Shown: positions 1 through 8,636, counted from the first letter of the stretch. The stretch is DNA of 64,000 nucleotides from Alphaproteobacteria bacterium US3C007 (GCA_034423775.1 CP139918.1:1240001-1304000); one strand, 5' to 3'. A program made the numbers and translations. Notes: generated from the sequence alone by a model not told the origin.

Positions 1-2120
1 AAACCCCGCTATTTTCATGCGATCACCGAATCCGATCGGATACAGGCCAATTGAATTGGTACCGCACACGCGGCAAAGCCCTTTGGAATGAACAGGGGCG
101 TGCGGCCAAATTCTATGGGTTGGTTGAAAATATCGATGATCAAAAGAAAATACAGCTGCGCATGGCAGATATCGAAAAACGCTCGCAGGATGTGTTGAAC
201 AGTATTTCAGCCGGGATTATGGTCTGGGATGCCAAGGATCATCTGGTCTGGGTGAATAAGTTTTTTGATCGCTTCGGCGTGCCGCTTGAACCAGGGCAAC
301 CCTACATTAACGAAACTGGAAAGCTTGTTGATGGGGGCATTTTTTCTTTAGATGAAGGGGTTGATAAGCAAGAATTCTTAAAAGACCGAGTGGCGCAACG
401 CCAGGCGTTGACCGGAACGGCTATAAATTTGCTGCCAAGGATGGCAGATGGGTCGCATCTTCAAATCACCAGTAAACGCCTCGAAGATGGCGGCATGGTG
501 CAAGTGTTTGTGGATGTGAGTGATTTGACCAACCGTGAAGAAGAGCTGAATAATTTGGTGGAAGAGCTCAACACAGCCAAACAAGCGGCGGATGCGGCCA
601 ACCAAACGAAAAGTCAGTTTTTGGCCAATATGAGCCATGAATTGCGCACCCCATTAAACGCCATTATTGGCCTTACTGAAATGTTGAAGGAAGATTGTGT
701 TGATGATGGTTTGGAGGATTTTATCGAGCCGCTTGACCGTGTCTTTAGCGCCGGCAAGCATTTGCTGACGCTGATCAATGATGTTCTAGACCTATCAAAA
801 ATTGAGGCGGGCAAAGTCGAGTTATATAATGAAACATTCGAATTAGAGCCTTTGCTGCATGGCGTGATTCAAACCACCCAAACGCTGGTCGAGCAAAATA
901 ATAATGAAATTGCTTTAACTTTCTTGGAGTCGATCGATGAGGTGACAAATGATCAAACGCGGATAAAGCAGATTTTTCTGAATTTGATTTCCAACGCCAC
1001 CAAATTTACCGAAAATGGCCAAATATCTTTGACCGTCAGCCGGCAATCCACGCCGCAAGGCGATTTGGTCAAAGTGGATGTTGCCGATACTGGTATTGGC
1101 ATGGATGAAGAACAGGTGGGCCGTTTGTTCAATGCTTTTGTACAAGCCGACAGTTCGACCACCCGCAAATATGGCGGAACCGGCTTGGGGCTCACCATTT
1201 CAAAGCAGCTTGCGCAGCTGATGGGGGGTGATGTCAGCGTGCAGAGCGAAAAGGGCATAGGCACGGTATTCACCGCAAGTTTCGCGTTGAACAATGCCGG
1301 GCATATGCATACCGAAAACGCCAGCGCTGAACCTTTGATAACGCGGGTGATCCCCGGCGGTGAACCAACGGGTAAGAAAGTGCTTATCATCGATGATGAT
1401 CCAACGATCAGTGCGTTGATGCAGCGGCAACTGGTCAAAAACGGGTATGCGGTGCTTATCGCCAGATCGGGCAAGGAAGGCCTGTCTTTGGCCAAAACCC
1501 ACCAGCCCGATGTGATCACCTTGGATATTTTGATGCCAGAGATTGACGGATGGTCAACGCTTCGAGCGTTGAAGGCCGATCCCGAAAGTCGCCATATCCC
1601 AGTGATTATGGCGTCAATTTTGGATGAAAAAAACAAAGGTTTTGCCTTGGGTGCGGCAGATTTTCTATCCAAGCCGATCGAGCGGGATTATCTTATTTCT
1701 TCGGTGCAACGGCTTATTGGCCAGAAAAAAGCCGCAACCATCTGCGTGATCGAAGATGATCAAGACCTGCGCTTTACCGTGAAAGAAATCCTAGAAAAAA
1801 CCGGCGCGACAGTGCTTGAGGCGTGCCATGGGAAACAGGCGTTTTCTGTCTTGGAAAACCACAATGAACTGCCCGATTTGATTTTGCTTGATCTGTTGAT
1901 GCCCGTGATGAACGGGTTTGAGTTTCTGCAAAAGCTGCAGGCAACCAAGTTTAAATCAATCCCGGTTTTGGTGTTAACGGGTGCCGATCTAAGTTCTGAA
2001 GAGCGCAAAATTTTATCGCAGGAAACCTTGCGCGTGATTGAAAAAAATACCGAAAGCGTGGCGCTTATTGCCGATGACATCGCGCAAGCGATCGAAACAA
2101 TCAGCGGGGCGGTGCGCTGA
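1..2120 (+). CDS. Hybrid sensor histidine kinase with two C-terminal receivers (5' end cut by window)
   Basis: The reading frame is open to the left edge and begins inside a PAC-like stretch (WYRTRGKALWNEQG), so the true start lies upstream. Counting from the TTG at base 51, a second PAS-like domain spans about 45-160. A HisKA dimerisation domain follows with the phospho-acceptor His near 196 (MSHELRTPLN). The HATPase domain shows its N box (NLISNATKF), DTGIGM and GGTGLGL. Two receivers follow, with probable phospho-Asp near 492 (LDILMPEIDG) and 614 (LDLLMPVMNG). No transmembrane segment or HPt domain is visible in the part present, so a separate phosphotransfer protein may be needed. The stop overlaps the next start by one base, indicating translational coupling with the two following receiver genes. 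The sensed signal is unknown. Confidence 0.95.
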   Translation, partial: TPLFSCDHRIRSDTGQLNWYRTRGKALWNEQGRAAKFYGLVENIDDQKKIQLRMADIEKRSQDVLNSISAGIMVWDAKDHLVWVNKFFDRFGVPLEPGQPYINETGKLVDGGIFSLDEGVDKQEFLKDRVAQRQALTGTAINLLPRMADGSHLQITSKRLEDGGMVQVFVDVSDLTNREEELNNLVEELNTAKQAADAANQTKSQFLANMSHELRTPLNAIIGLTEMLKEDCVDDGLEDFIEPLDRVFSAGKHLLTLINDVLDLSKIEAGKVELYNETFELEPLLHGVIQTTQTLVEQNNNEIALTFLESIDEVTNDQTRIKQIFLNLISNATKFTENGQISLTVSRQSTPQGDLVKVDVADTGIGMDEEQVGRLFNAFVQADSSTTRKYGGTGLGLTISKQLAQLMGGDVSVQSEKGIGTVFTASFALNNAGHMHTENASAEPLITRVIPGGEPTGKKVLIIDDDPTISALMQRQLVKNGYAVLIARSGKEGLSLAKTHQPDVITLDILMPEIDGWSTLRALKADPESRHIPVIMASILDEKNKGFALGAADFLSKPIERDYLISSVQRLIGQKKAATICVIEDDQDLRFTVKEILEKTGATVLEACHGKQAFSVLENHNELPDLILLDLLMPVMNGFEFLQKLQATKFKSIPVLVLTGADLSSEERKILSQETLRVIEKNTESVALIADDIAQAIETISGAVR

Positions 2121-2485
2121 TGTTGAAAATATTATATATCGAGGATAATGAAGATAACGTTTATATGCTGAAGCGGCGCTTAACGCGCAAAGGCTTTGAC
2201 ATGGTGATCGCGGGTGATGGGCTTGCCGGGGTGGCTATGGCGCATAGTGAATCCCCCGATTTAATTCTTATGGATTTGAGTTTGCCCAAAATGGATGGGT
2301 GGGCTGCAACGCGGGCGATCAAGGCAGATCCCGCCACGCAAGGGATTCCAGTCATTGCTTTATCCGCGCATGCGATGGAAGAGCATAAGCAAAGCGCCCT
2401 GCAGGCAGGTTGTGATGATTATGATACAAAGCCGGTGGACCTGCCCCGATTGCTGGCCAAAATTAACGCAGCATTGGGGCGGTGA
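2120..2485 (+). CDS. Single-domain response regulator (DivK/CheY-like receiver)
   Basis: A 121-residue protein made only of a receiver domain. It has the acidic pair near the N-terminus (YIEDNEDN), the phospho-Asp motif LILMDLSLPKMDGW, the conserved Ser/Thr position in ALSAHAM and the Lys in DTKPVD. The sequence style resembles DivK-type receivers, which relay phosphate or bind partners rather than DNA. The ATG overlaps the kinase stop (TGATG), and the stop lies one base before the start of the receiver-cyclase gene, so all three genes are probably one transcript. It may shuttle phosphate from the hybrid kinase, but its partner cannot be read from the sequence. Confidence 0.93.
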   Translation: MLKILYIEDNEDNVYMLKRRLTRKGFDMVIAGDGLAGVAMAHSESPDLILMDLSLPKMDGWAATRAIKADPATQGIPVIALSAHAMEEHKQSALQAGCDDYDTKPVDLPRLLAKINAALGR

Positions 2486-2486
2486 A

Positions 2487-3530
2487 ATGACTAATAAAGA
2501 ACAGGCAAAGATCCTTGTTGTCGATGATATTGAAGCAAATCGCTTCACTTTAGAGCGCCGGTTGAAGCGCGATGGATATGCCAATGTTTCTTTAGCCGAT
2601 TGCGGCAAAGCCGCGCTAGGCTCTGTTGAAAGCGCTGAATTTGATTTGGTGCTTTTGGACCTTATGATGCCTGATATGAGCGGCCTTGAGGTGCTTAAAA
2701 TCTTAAAGTCTGATCCACGTTATCGCAAAATTCCAGTTGTTATGGTCACTGCCTCTGATGAGGTTGAGACGGCGGCTGAGTGTATTTTAAGTGGGGCTGA
2801 TGATTTCATTACCAAGCCGTTTAACGCCACATTGCTGAAGGCGCGGGTTGGCGCCTGCCTTGAAAAGAAGCGTTTGCAAGATAGCGAAGATCTGTATCTT
2901 AGCCGAGTGGAAAGCGACAAGCAGCGCTCTCAAGAGGTATTGAAAACAGTGCTGCCCAACGATGTCGCCGTAGAGCTTCAATCCACTGGGCGCGTGCATT
3001 CTCGGCGCTATGATGACGTTGCTATTTTGATCTGTGATCTGGTGGGGTTTACCGCGTTTTGTGAGCAGAATGATCCTGAAATTGTGGTTAAAACTTTGCA
3101 AACGCTGGTGGAAGCGTTTGAACAGGTGTTCACCAAATTCGGTTTAGATAAGGTGAAAACGGTGGGCGATGCGATCGTTGCCGTGGGCGGCTTAGCGCGG
3201 CCAGCACCCGAAGCGGTGAAATCCTGCGTCTCTGCCAGTTTGATGCTGCGCGATATTGCCAATGCGTTTGAGCCTTCTTTTGGGTTGCATGTGGGCATCC
3301 ATAGCGGCTCATTGGTTGCTGGCACCGTGGGCAAATCAACCATCCAATTTGATATTTTGGGCAAAGATGTGAATATCGCCTTCAATATTTGTGATTTGTC
3401 CGAGAGCGATCAGATTTTATTGTCAAGCGATGCAAGGATGCATGTGCGCAATGAGGTGGTGGCAAAATCTGCAGGTTTGGCGCGGTTGAAAAGTGGCCAA
3501 GATATCGAACTTTTTGAGTGCGGCGTGTAA
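2487..3530 (+). CDS. Receiver-adenylate/guanylate cyclase (class III) fusion
   Basis: A 347-residue fusion. The N-terminal receiver (about 8-125) has ILVVDDIEAN, LVLLDLMMPDMSG and the Lys of FITKPFN. A linker leads to a class III cyclase homology domain (about 170-330). Metal-binding Asp candidates are in ILICDLVGFTAF and in KTVGDAIVAVGG. The segment GKDVNIAFNICD matches the family block that normally reads VNxAxR: the Asn is kept but the Arg is replaced by Asn, which may lower or abolish cyclase activity. I start it at the ATG at 2487, one base after the previous stop; the frame is open further upstream but would overlap that gene. Phosphorylation of the receiver probably controls the output. 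Substrate (ATP or GTP) is not decided. Confidence 0.9.
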   Translation: MTNKEQAKILVVDDIEANRFTLERRLKRDGYANVSLADCGKAALGSVESAEFDLVLLDLMMPDMSGLEVLKILKSDPRYRKIPVVMVTASDEVETAAECILSGADDFITKPFNATLLKARVGACLEKKRLQDSEDLYLSRVESDKQRSQEVLKTVLPNDVAVELQSTGRVHSRRYDDVAILICDLVGFTAFCEQNDPEIVVKTLQTLVEAFEQVFTKFGLDKVKTVGDAIVAVGGLARPAPEAVKSCVSASLMLRDIANAFEPSFGLHVGIHSGSLVAGTVGKSTIQFDILGKDVNIAFNICDLSESDQILLSSDARMHVRNEVVAKSAGLARLKSGQDIELFECGV

Positions 3531-3534
3531 AAGC

Positions 3535-4107
3535 TTACCGCCAGGTCACGCTCTGCTCAAGATTGGGCCGTGGGCGTTCTGGAGGTGTTTTAGTTTCGGT
3601 GCCTAAATAAATCAAACCAGCCACGCGCTCATGGGCGCTTAATCCAAGGCCATTTTCTACAAAGCTGCGATTGTGGCTGGCCCATCCCGATAGCCAATTC
3701 GCACCCCAACCGGCGGCAAGGGCGGCATTCAGCAAAGCGAGGCAGACTGCGCCGGCCGAATAGGTTTGTTCGATTGTGGGAATTTTCTCTGATGGTTTTT
3801 GAACCTCGATCACGGCCACTGCCACATGGCCTTGGTCAAAAGGTTGGCGGGCTTTTTCAACTGCAGAGGCGTCTAATTGCGCCTCGAGCGCGCAGGCTTC
3901 GGCAATGCCGGCCAATTCATCCAAACTGTCTGACGTTAAAACGATCAGGCGCCAAGGTTCTAATTTACCATGGTCGGGCGTGCGCAGCGCTGCCGTTAAA
4001 ACATCACGCAATTGTTCTTGATCTGGCGCGGGGAGGCTTAAGGTTTTTGCTGGCCTTGAGCGTCGCGTTAATAAGAAATCTAAAGCGGCTTGGTTGCGTT
4101 TGGGCAT
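3535..4107 (-). CDS. Nitroreductase-family FMN oxidoreductase
   Basis: A 190-residue protein, close in length to the small YdjA-type nitroreductases. Family signs are the FMN-phosphate-binding basic stretch LLTRRSRPAK near the N-terminus, the segment TPDHGKLEPWRLIVL, the central GAVCLALLNAALAAGWGANW and the ending LIYLGTETKTPPERPRP. Such enzymes reduce nitro or quinone compounds with NAD(P)H as FMN-bound homodimers in the cytoplasm; the natural substrate is usually unknown and is unknown here. It ends 4 bases from the convergent cyclase gene. No operon partner is evident, since the next gene on the same strand starts 76 bases away. Confidence 0.88.
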   Translation of the reverse strand: MPKRNQAALDFLLTRRSRPAKTLSLPAPDQEQLRDVLTAALRTPDHGKLEPWRLIVLTSDSLDELAGIAEACALEAQLDASAVEKARQPFDQGHVAVAVIEVQKPSEKIPTIEQTYSAGAVCLALLNAALAAGWGANWLSGWASHNRSFVENGLGLSAHERVAGLIYLGTETKTPPERPRPNLEQSVTWR

Positions 4108-4183
4108 TTACTCGTGATCCATTTTAAAGGCGCCATGGCCCCCTATTTATTTGAAATTAGGGCGTTTGCGCGATCTATTGGGT

Positions 4184-5161
4184 TTAATAATCAGACAGCG
4201 CGATCCGGTCCATGATTTTAACAAGCTCGACGCTGATGCCAGGTTCCGACATCGCGTGGCCTGCGTTTTTGATCATTTTTAAATCGCATTTGGGCCAAAC
4301 TTTGGACAGCTCGATCGCAGTTTTGGGCGGGCAAATCATATCATATCTGCCTTGCACGATCCACCCGGGGATATGGGCGATCCGCTCCATGGCGTTTAAG
4401 ATTTGTCCGTCATGGTCCAAGAACCCGTTATTGATGAAATAATGGTTCTCTAATCTTGCGAAAGTGCGCGCGTAATCGCTTGGTGCTTCACCTCCACGGC
4501 CATCCGAATACACCGAGGCCAATGCGGTTTCCCAAGCTGACCATATCCGGCCAAACTGTATTTCAACGCGCAGATCTCCGCTGAACAAACGGCGGTGAAA
4601 GGCTGCAATCAAATCATCTCGTTCGTCTTCCGGGATTTTTTCTATAAATTTTTCCCAGGCGTCGGGCCAAAACTGGCTGGCCCCGCCGCCATAAAACCAC
4701 GCCAATTCATTCTGAGTCATTGTGAAGACGCCGCGCAGAATGAGATGGCTCACCCGTTCTGGATGGGTTTGAGCATAGATCAACGCCAATGTGGCGCCCC
4801 AACTGCCTCCGAATAACGCCCATTTTTCAAGACCCAGTCGCTGCCGCATCGCTTCCATATCTTGCACCAGATGCCAGGTGGTATTGTTGGTCACGCTGGC
4901 CTGCGGCTTGCTGCGCCCGCAACCGCGCTGATCAAAAAGGATAATATGGTATTGTTCTGGATTGAAATAGCGCCGCATGATCGGGCTACAGCCTCCGCCG
5001 GGCCCGCCATGAACAACCACAACCGGGCGCCCCTGTGGGTTTCCACATTGCTCGATATAAATGTGGTGACCATCCCCCGTATCGATAATCTCTGCAGAAA
5101 ATGGATCGACGGTAGGATATAAATGCTGATATGCGCGTTTTTGATCTGAGAATTTATCCAT
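4184..5161 (-). CDS. pip: Proline iminopeptidase (S33 alpha/beta hydrolase)
   Basis: A 325-residue alpha/beta hydrolase typical of bacterial proline iminopeptidases, which release N-terminal proline from peptides. The oxyanion-hole motif [12 protein letters not shown] lies near residues 50-60 and the nucleophile elbow GGSWGATL places Ser near 120. The Asp and His of the triad are likely in GRYDMICPP (about 275) and AGHAMSEP (about 303). No signal peptide is seen, so it should be cytoplasmic. It is divergent from ubiG, and a perfect 8+8 inverted repeat lies just upstream of its start, suggesting a shared regulatory site. Confidence 0.94.
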   Translation of the reverse strand: MDKFSDQKRAYQHLYPTVDPFSAEIIDTGDGHHIYIEQCGNPQGRPVVVVHGGPGGGCSPIMRRYFNPEQYHIILFDQRGCGRSKPQASVTNNTTWHLVQDMEAMRQRLGLEKWALFGGSWGATLALIYAQTHPERVSHLILRGVFTMTQNELAWFYGGGASQFWPDAWEKFIEKIPEDERDDLIAAFHRRLFSGDLRVEIQFGRIWSAWETALASVYSDGRGGEAPSDYARTFARLENHYFINNGFLDHDGQILNAMERIAHIPGWIVQGRYDMICPPKTAIELSKVWPKCDLKMIKNAGHAMSEPGISVELVKIMDRIALSDY

Positions 5162-5165
5162 GAAC

Positions 5166-5188
5166 GCACTATATGTGATTTATAGTGC
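5166..5188. promoter_or_regulatory. Perfect 8-bp inverted repeat between pip and ubiG
   Basis: GCACTATA at 5166-5173 and its exact reverse complement TATAGTGC at 5181-5188 are separated by 7 bases. The repeat sits in the 49-base gap between the divergent starts of pip and ubiG, 4 bases from the pip ATG. Its size and spacing suit a dimeric repressor site. The cognate regulator is unknown. An RNA hairpin in the ubiG leader is an alternative reading. Confidence 0.5.
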
Positions 5189-5210
5189 AAAAGACCAGAC
5201 GGAGAACCCT

Positions 5211-5954
5211 ATGAGCGGCGCAGAATTTACCGTAGATGCTAAAGAGATTGCCAAATTTGAGGCGATGGCCGCAGAGTGGTGGGACCCCAATGGCAAGTTT
5301 AAACCGCTTCACATGCTTAACCCTTGCCGATTGGATTATATCATTGCGCAGATAGCGGCAGAATTTGACCGCGATCTTGCGCAAGGCAACCCCTTTGAGG
5401 GATTGCGCATTCTGGATATAGGATGCGGGGGTGGTTTGCTCTGCGAGCCGATGGTTAGATTGGGCGCAACGGTCACCGGGGTGGATGCAGCAGCGCGCAA
5501 TATTCCTGTGGCGCAAGCCCATGCCGATCAATCAAACCTGCAGATCGAGTATATCGCTGGCACGGCCGAAAGCCTTGTGGAACAGGGCCGCGAGTTTGAT
5601 GCGGTATTAAATATGGAGGTGGTCGAGCATGTCGCCGATCCGCAAGGATATTTAAAAGCCTGCCAAGAGCTTCTGAGACCGGGGGGGCTGATGGTGTGCT
5701 CTACGATCAACCGCAACGCCAAAAGTTTTGCCATGGCGATTGTGGGTGCGGAATATGTGATGCGATGGTTGCCCAAAGGCACGCATGAATGGTCAAAATT
5801 TATCACCCCGGATGAATTGTCTGGTTTTATCGAAGCTGCGGGCCTTTCGGTTGTGGATCGCAAAGGCTTTGTTTTCAATCCGCTTAGCTGGCAATGGCGA
5901 TTGTCTGACCGGGATCTCAGCGTGAATTACGTGACCGCCAGCGTAAAGCCCTAA
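5211..5954 (+). CDS. ubiG: 3-demethylubiquinone/polyprenylphenol O-methyltransferase
   Basis: A 247-residue class I SAM methyltransferase of the UbiG family, which carries out both O-methylations of ubiquinone biosynthesis. The N-terminal block [20 protein letters not shown] and the following LNPCRLDYI are characteristic. The SAM-binding motif is [14 protein letters not shown], followed by NMEVVEHV and the substrate-side [10 protein letters not shown] chose the ATG at 5211 because GGAGAA stands just before it; the frame is open 17 codons upstream but without family similarity. Its last four bases overlap the convergent petR end. A ubiquinone gene near the bc1 complex, which oxidises ubiquinol, makes functional sense. 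Confidence 0.96.
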   Translation: MSGAEFTVDAKEIAKFEAMAAEWWDPNGKFKPLHMLNPCRLDYIIAQIAAEFDRDLAQGNPFEGLRILDIGCGGGLLCEPMVRLGATVTGVDAAARNIPVAQAHADQSNLQIEYIAGTAESLVEQGREFDAVLNMEVVEHVADPQGYLKACQELLRPGGLMVCSTINRNAKSFAMAIVGAEYVMRWLPKGTHEWSKFITPDELSGFIEAAGLSVVDRKGFVFNPLSWQWRLSDRDLSVNYVTASVKP

Positions 5955-6646
5955 TCCGGATTCAGCATATAGCCTTCGCCGCGAACTGTTTGCAGATAGC
6001 GGGGTTGTTTTGAATCCGGCTCAATTTTTCGGCGCAACCGGGTGATTTGAACATCGATTGCGCGGTCTTGGCCTTGGCTTTGATCGCGCCCTAGTTCGCT
6101 CATCAGATCCTCGCGGCGGATGGGCCTGCCCGCGCTTTGCGCCAAAATGCCCATTAACGCGCTTTCAGTGGCGGTCAGGCGGATTTGCTCATCGGCTTTC
6201 CAAAGTTCTTTGCGCTGCATGTCATATCTGATCTGCCCAAGCGTAATTATTTTAGGCCCCGCGCCTTGATCCAGATCGGTTGGAACGCGGCGTAAAATTG
6301 CATGTAGGCGCAACAGCAATTCTTTGGGCTCGAAAGGTTTTGAAAGATAATCATCAGCACCTGCCTCAAGGCCGCCAATGCGATCCTCGATCTCGCCTTT
6401 CGCGGTTAACAGCAAAATTGGTGTGTCAATTTTGCGGCGAAGATCTTTGGTCAGCGAAATCCCATCCTGACCGGGCATCATCACGTCACAGATGATCAAA
6501 TCAAAGGCAAGCCCCCCCAGCAAGTTGCGGGCATGGTGGCTATCATCGGCGGTGGTCACGTTGAAATCATTGCGCAGCAAATATTTCTTGAGCAGATCGC
6601 GAATGCGCTCATCATCATCAATGATCAAAATATGTGGAATCAACAT
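5951..6646 (-). CDS. petR: OmpR-family response regulator PetR
   Basis: A 231-residue response regulator. The receiver has [13 protein letters not shown], the phospho-Asp near 55 in [13 protein letters not shown] and the Lys in YLSKPFEP. A winged-helix DNA-binding domain follows (about 130-228) with the closing pattern [15 protein letters not shown] and VRGEGYML. The name rests on context: in Rhodobacter capsulatus petR and petP lie beside petABC, and the same neighbours occur here. The start directly abuts the stop of the MarR-type gene (TAAATG), so the two are co-transcribed with petP first. Its sensor kinase is not in the window. The 3' end overlaps ubiG by 4 bases. Confidence 0.9.
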   Translation of the reverse strand: MLIPHILIIDDDERIRDLLKKYLLRNDFNVTTADDSHHARNLLGGLAFDLIICDVMMPGQDGISLTKDLRRKIDTPILLLTAKGEIEDRIGGLEAGADDYLSKPFEPKELLLRLHAILRRVPTDLDQGAGPKIITLGQIRYDMQRKELWKADEQIRLTATESALMGILAQSAGRPIRREDLMSELGRDQSQGQDRAIDVQITRLRRKIEPDSKQPRYLQTVRGEGYMLNPD

Positions 6647-7171
6647 TTAAGCCCCATCCTCGCGCAGTTGGGAATAAGCTGTCATCATATCCGGATCCAT
6701 CATCGCTTCTAACACTTTGCGAAATCCGGCAACTGCCTCGGGACCGACTTGCCGGAACGCGCTGCGCATTCGCCGGCGCTGTGCATCGGATAGCTTTTGT
6801 TCGAGGGCATGGCCGGTTTCGGTCAATGCCAAATGCCGTTCCCGCTTATCGCGCTGCCCGACTTGGCTGGTGACCAACCCATCTGCGATCAATTTGCGCA
6901 ATACGCGGTTTAGCGATTGTTTGGTCACGCCCAAAATTTGCAGCAGGTTGTTCACATTCGTGCCCGGCGCGCCGTTGATAAAATGCAAGGCCCTGTGATG
7001 GGCCCGTCCATAGCCGTGCAATTCAAGTATCCTATCTGGATCAGCGGTAAAACCACGATAGGCGAAAAACATTGCCTCAATGCCCTGCCTTAATTGATCA
7101 TCCGTCAGGTAAAGCAGCGTTTCACCCATAGCGCGATGCCCGAGGGGGTGCGATAAGGAAGGGTTCTCCAT
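6647..7171 (-). CDS. petP: MarR-family transcriptional regulator PetP
   Basis: A 174-residue winged-helix regulator of the MarR type, matching in position the petP gene that accompanies petR beside petABC in Rhodobacter. The HTH region is around NVNNLLQILGVTKQSLNRVL, and the wing region follows with GLVTSQVGQRDKRERHLALT. MarR proteins bind short palindromes as dimers. Overlapping inverted repeats built on TGACA/TGTCA lie 34 bases upstream of its start and are a likely autoregulatory site shared with the divergent ilvE promoter. The ligand is unknown. Confidence 0.87.
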   Translation of the reverse strand: MENPSLSHPLGHRAMGETLLYLTDDQLRQGIEAMFFAYRGFTADPDRILELHGYGRAHHRALHFINGAPGTNVNNLLQILGVTKQSLNRVLRKLIADGLVTSQVGQRDKRERHLALTETGHALEQKLSDAQRRRMRSAFRQVGPEAVAGFRKVLEAMMDPDMMTAYSQLREDGA

Positions 7172-7204
7172 GCCAAATCTCCGACTGATTTCATCTGGCA
7201 GTTT

Positions 7205-7235
7205 ATGTCAGTCTTGTTGACATTCCAAGCGTCAA
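7205..7235. promoter_or_regulatory. Overlapping palindromes upstream of petP, probable MarR operator
   Basis: ATGTCA (7205-7210) is matched exactly by TGACAT (7218-7223) across 7 bases. A second repeat, TTGAC (7217-7221) with GTCAA (7231-7235), overlaps it. Both lie between the divergent petP and ilvE starts. MarR-family dimers typically recognise such spaced palindromes near their own gene, so autoregulation by PetP is the simplest reading; this is inferred from position and symmetry only. Confidence 0.45.
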
Positions 7236-7288
7236 CTGTTAGCAAAACCGAGTTTATTGGTAACTTTATACCACAATTGACGCAGTTT

Positions 7289-7317
7289 TTGAAATAATAT
7301 GAATAAATTGCTATAAG
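7289..7317 (+). promoter_or_regulatory. Candidate sigma-70 promoter of ilvE
   Basis: TTGAAA at 7289-7294 and TATAAG at 7312-7317 are separated by 17 bases, a good vegetative spacing. The GTG start of ilvE lies 21 bases after the -10 box, with GAAAGGG in between serving as ribosome-binding site. Confidence 0.4.
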
Positions 7318-7337
7318 AATCTGAGAAAGGGCGCGCT

Positions 7338-8207
7338 GTGGAATTAGGATATGATGATCGCGATGGAAAGATTTGGCTTGACGGCCAATTGGTTGATTGG
7401 CGAAGCGCGCAAGTTCATGTGCTGAGCCATGCGATGCATTATGCCAGCTCGGTGTTTGAAGGCGAGCGCGCTTATGGTGGCAAGATTTTCAAAAGTCGGG
7501 CGCATTCAGAGCGCTTATTGGCTTCGGGAAAATTGATCGATTTCGAAATTCCTTATTCTGTAGAGGATATCGAAGCCGCGAAAGAGGCGGCTTTGCAGGC
7601 TAATGGCCTGAGCGACGCTTATGTGCGCGCGTTTGCATGGCGCGGCGCGGGGCCGGATATGGGGGTTGCCTCCTCGCGCAATCCCGTACGCATGGCGGTG
7701 GCTGTGTGGTCGTGGGGCAATTATTATGGCGATGCCAAGATGAAGGGCGCCAAGCTGGATATCGCAAAATGGCGCCGGCCCGATCCGGCCACGGCGCCTT
7801 CGCAAGCCAAAGCTGCGGGGCTTTATATGATCGCAACCATGTCAAAACATGCGGCCGAAGCCAAAGGCTGCAGCGATGCAATGATGTTTGATTATCGCGG
7901 CTATGTTGCCGAGGCCACGGGCGCCAATATTTTCTTTGTCAAAGATGGCGAAGTACATACGCCGACAGCGGATGCCTTTTTGAACGGAATAACCCGTCAA
8001 ACGGTTATCGAAATGCTTAAAGAAAAAGGTATTCGTGTGATCGAGCGGCATATTATGCCAGAAGAGCTGGAAGGGTTTGAGCAATGCTGGCTGACGGGCA
8101 CAGCAGCCGAGGTCACACCGGTTGGCCAGATTGGCGATTATCATTTTGACGTGGGCGCTTTGACGCGTGATATTTCTGAAAGTTATGAAATATTGGTTCG
8201 GAAGTGA
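7338..8207 (+). CDS. ilvE: Branched-chain amino acid aminotransferase
   Basis: A 289-residue fold-type IV PLP aminotransferase that interconverts Leu, Ile and Val with their 2-oxo acids. The signature VLSHAMHYASSVFEGERAY opens the protein. The PLP lysine is near residue 158 in APSQAKAAGLYM. EATGANIFFV and LTGTAAEVTPV form the cofactor phosphate cup. The start is GTG at 7338, supported by GAAAGGG upstream. It stands alone between petP and the bc1 operon, with 429 bases before petA, so it probably has its own transcript. Confidence 0.95.
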   Translation: MELGYDDRDGKIWLDGQLVDWRSAQVHVLSHAMHYASSVFEGERAYGGKIFKSRAHSERLLASGKLIDFEIPYSVEDIEAAKEAALQANGLSDAYVRAFAWRGAGPDMGVASSRNPVRMAVAVWSWGNYYGDAKMKGAKLDIAKWRRPDPATAPSQAKAAGLYMIATMSKHAAEAKGCSDAMMFDYRGYVAEATGANIFFVKDGEVHTPTADAFLNGITRQTVIEMLKEKGIRVIERHIMPEELEGFEQCWLTGTAAEVTPVGQIGDYHFDVGALTRDISESYEILVRK

Positions 8208-8636
8208 TTTAAGAGCCAACGGAGGGATGGGCGTTGATGCCTATACCCTCAATCTGTGAATATTCGTAGATCTGGCGGGTCTTTCAAAGGTGGAGCAAAG
8301 CGGTAATGCCCATGCGGTTTAAAGGACCCGTGAAAAGGCTGCTTTTGGCGCCAAAGTTTAAAGACAAAAGATTCGTTTTTGCCGTTTAAACGGCGGTGGG
8401 AGGTCTGATACGCCCATGAAACCTGCAAGAGAGCGAATATTTTCAGGATCTTTTGAAAAAAAGCCAAAAAAATTAGTTAAAAATGGGTTTAGAGCCGCGC
8501 CAAAACGGCGCGGTTTCAAGAGTGTGCTGGACGAAGTCCATAAGCGGGGCTAAATAGCCCCATGAAAAGAGCAGAGGCCGCATCTTGGTCTCGCGTTGTA
8601 AGAACGATTATTTAGACGAAGAATGGAGTTTACCTC
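8208..8636 (+). other. Non-coding stretch between ilvE and petA (leader region of petABC)
   Basis: This 429-base gap has no gene I can establish. It holds a GC-rich inverted repeat, CCGCGCC at 8495-8501 with GGCGCGG at 8507-8513 followed by TTT, and a second repeat, GGGGCTA at 8546-8552 with TAGCCCC at 8555-8561. Either could be an RNA hairpin in a long petABC leader or an attenuator or terminator after ilvE. The AT-rich run around 8450-8490 could contain the pet promoter. A short basic reading frame, listed separately, covers the first hairpin. Confidence 0.5.
8416..8553 (+). CDS. Doubtful 45-residue highly basic small protein
   Basis: An ATG at 8416 opens 45 codons ending TAA at 8553. The peptide begins MKPARERIFSGSFEKKP and ends KSVLDEVHKRG; about a third of its residues are Lys or Arg. 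GGGAGG stands about 12 bases upstream, longer than ideal. Codon choice is AT-richer and uses AGA more than the neighbours, and the frame spans a hairpin, so it may be chance within an untranslated leader. I recognise no family. It is listed because it lies directly ahead of petA. Confidence 0.18.
   Translation: MKPARERIFSGSFEKKPKKLVKNGFRAAPKRRGFKSVLDEVHKRG

Noticed and set aside
8249..8467. Minus-strand 72-codon frame in the ilvE-petA gap
   Set aside because: No ribosome-binding site, no family pattern, and it runs antisense through a probable leader region.
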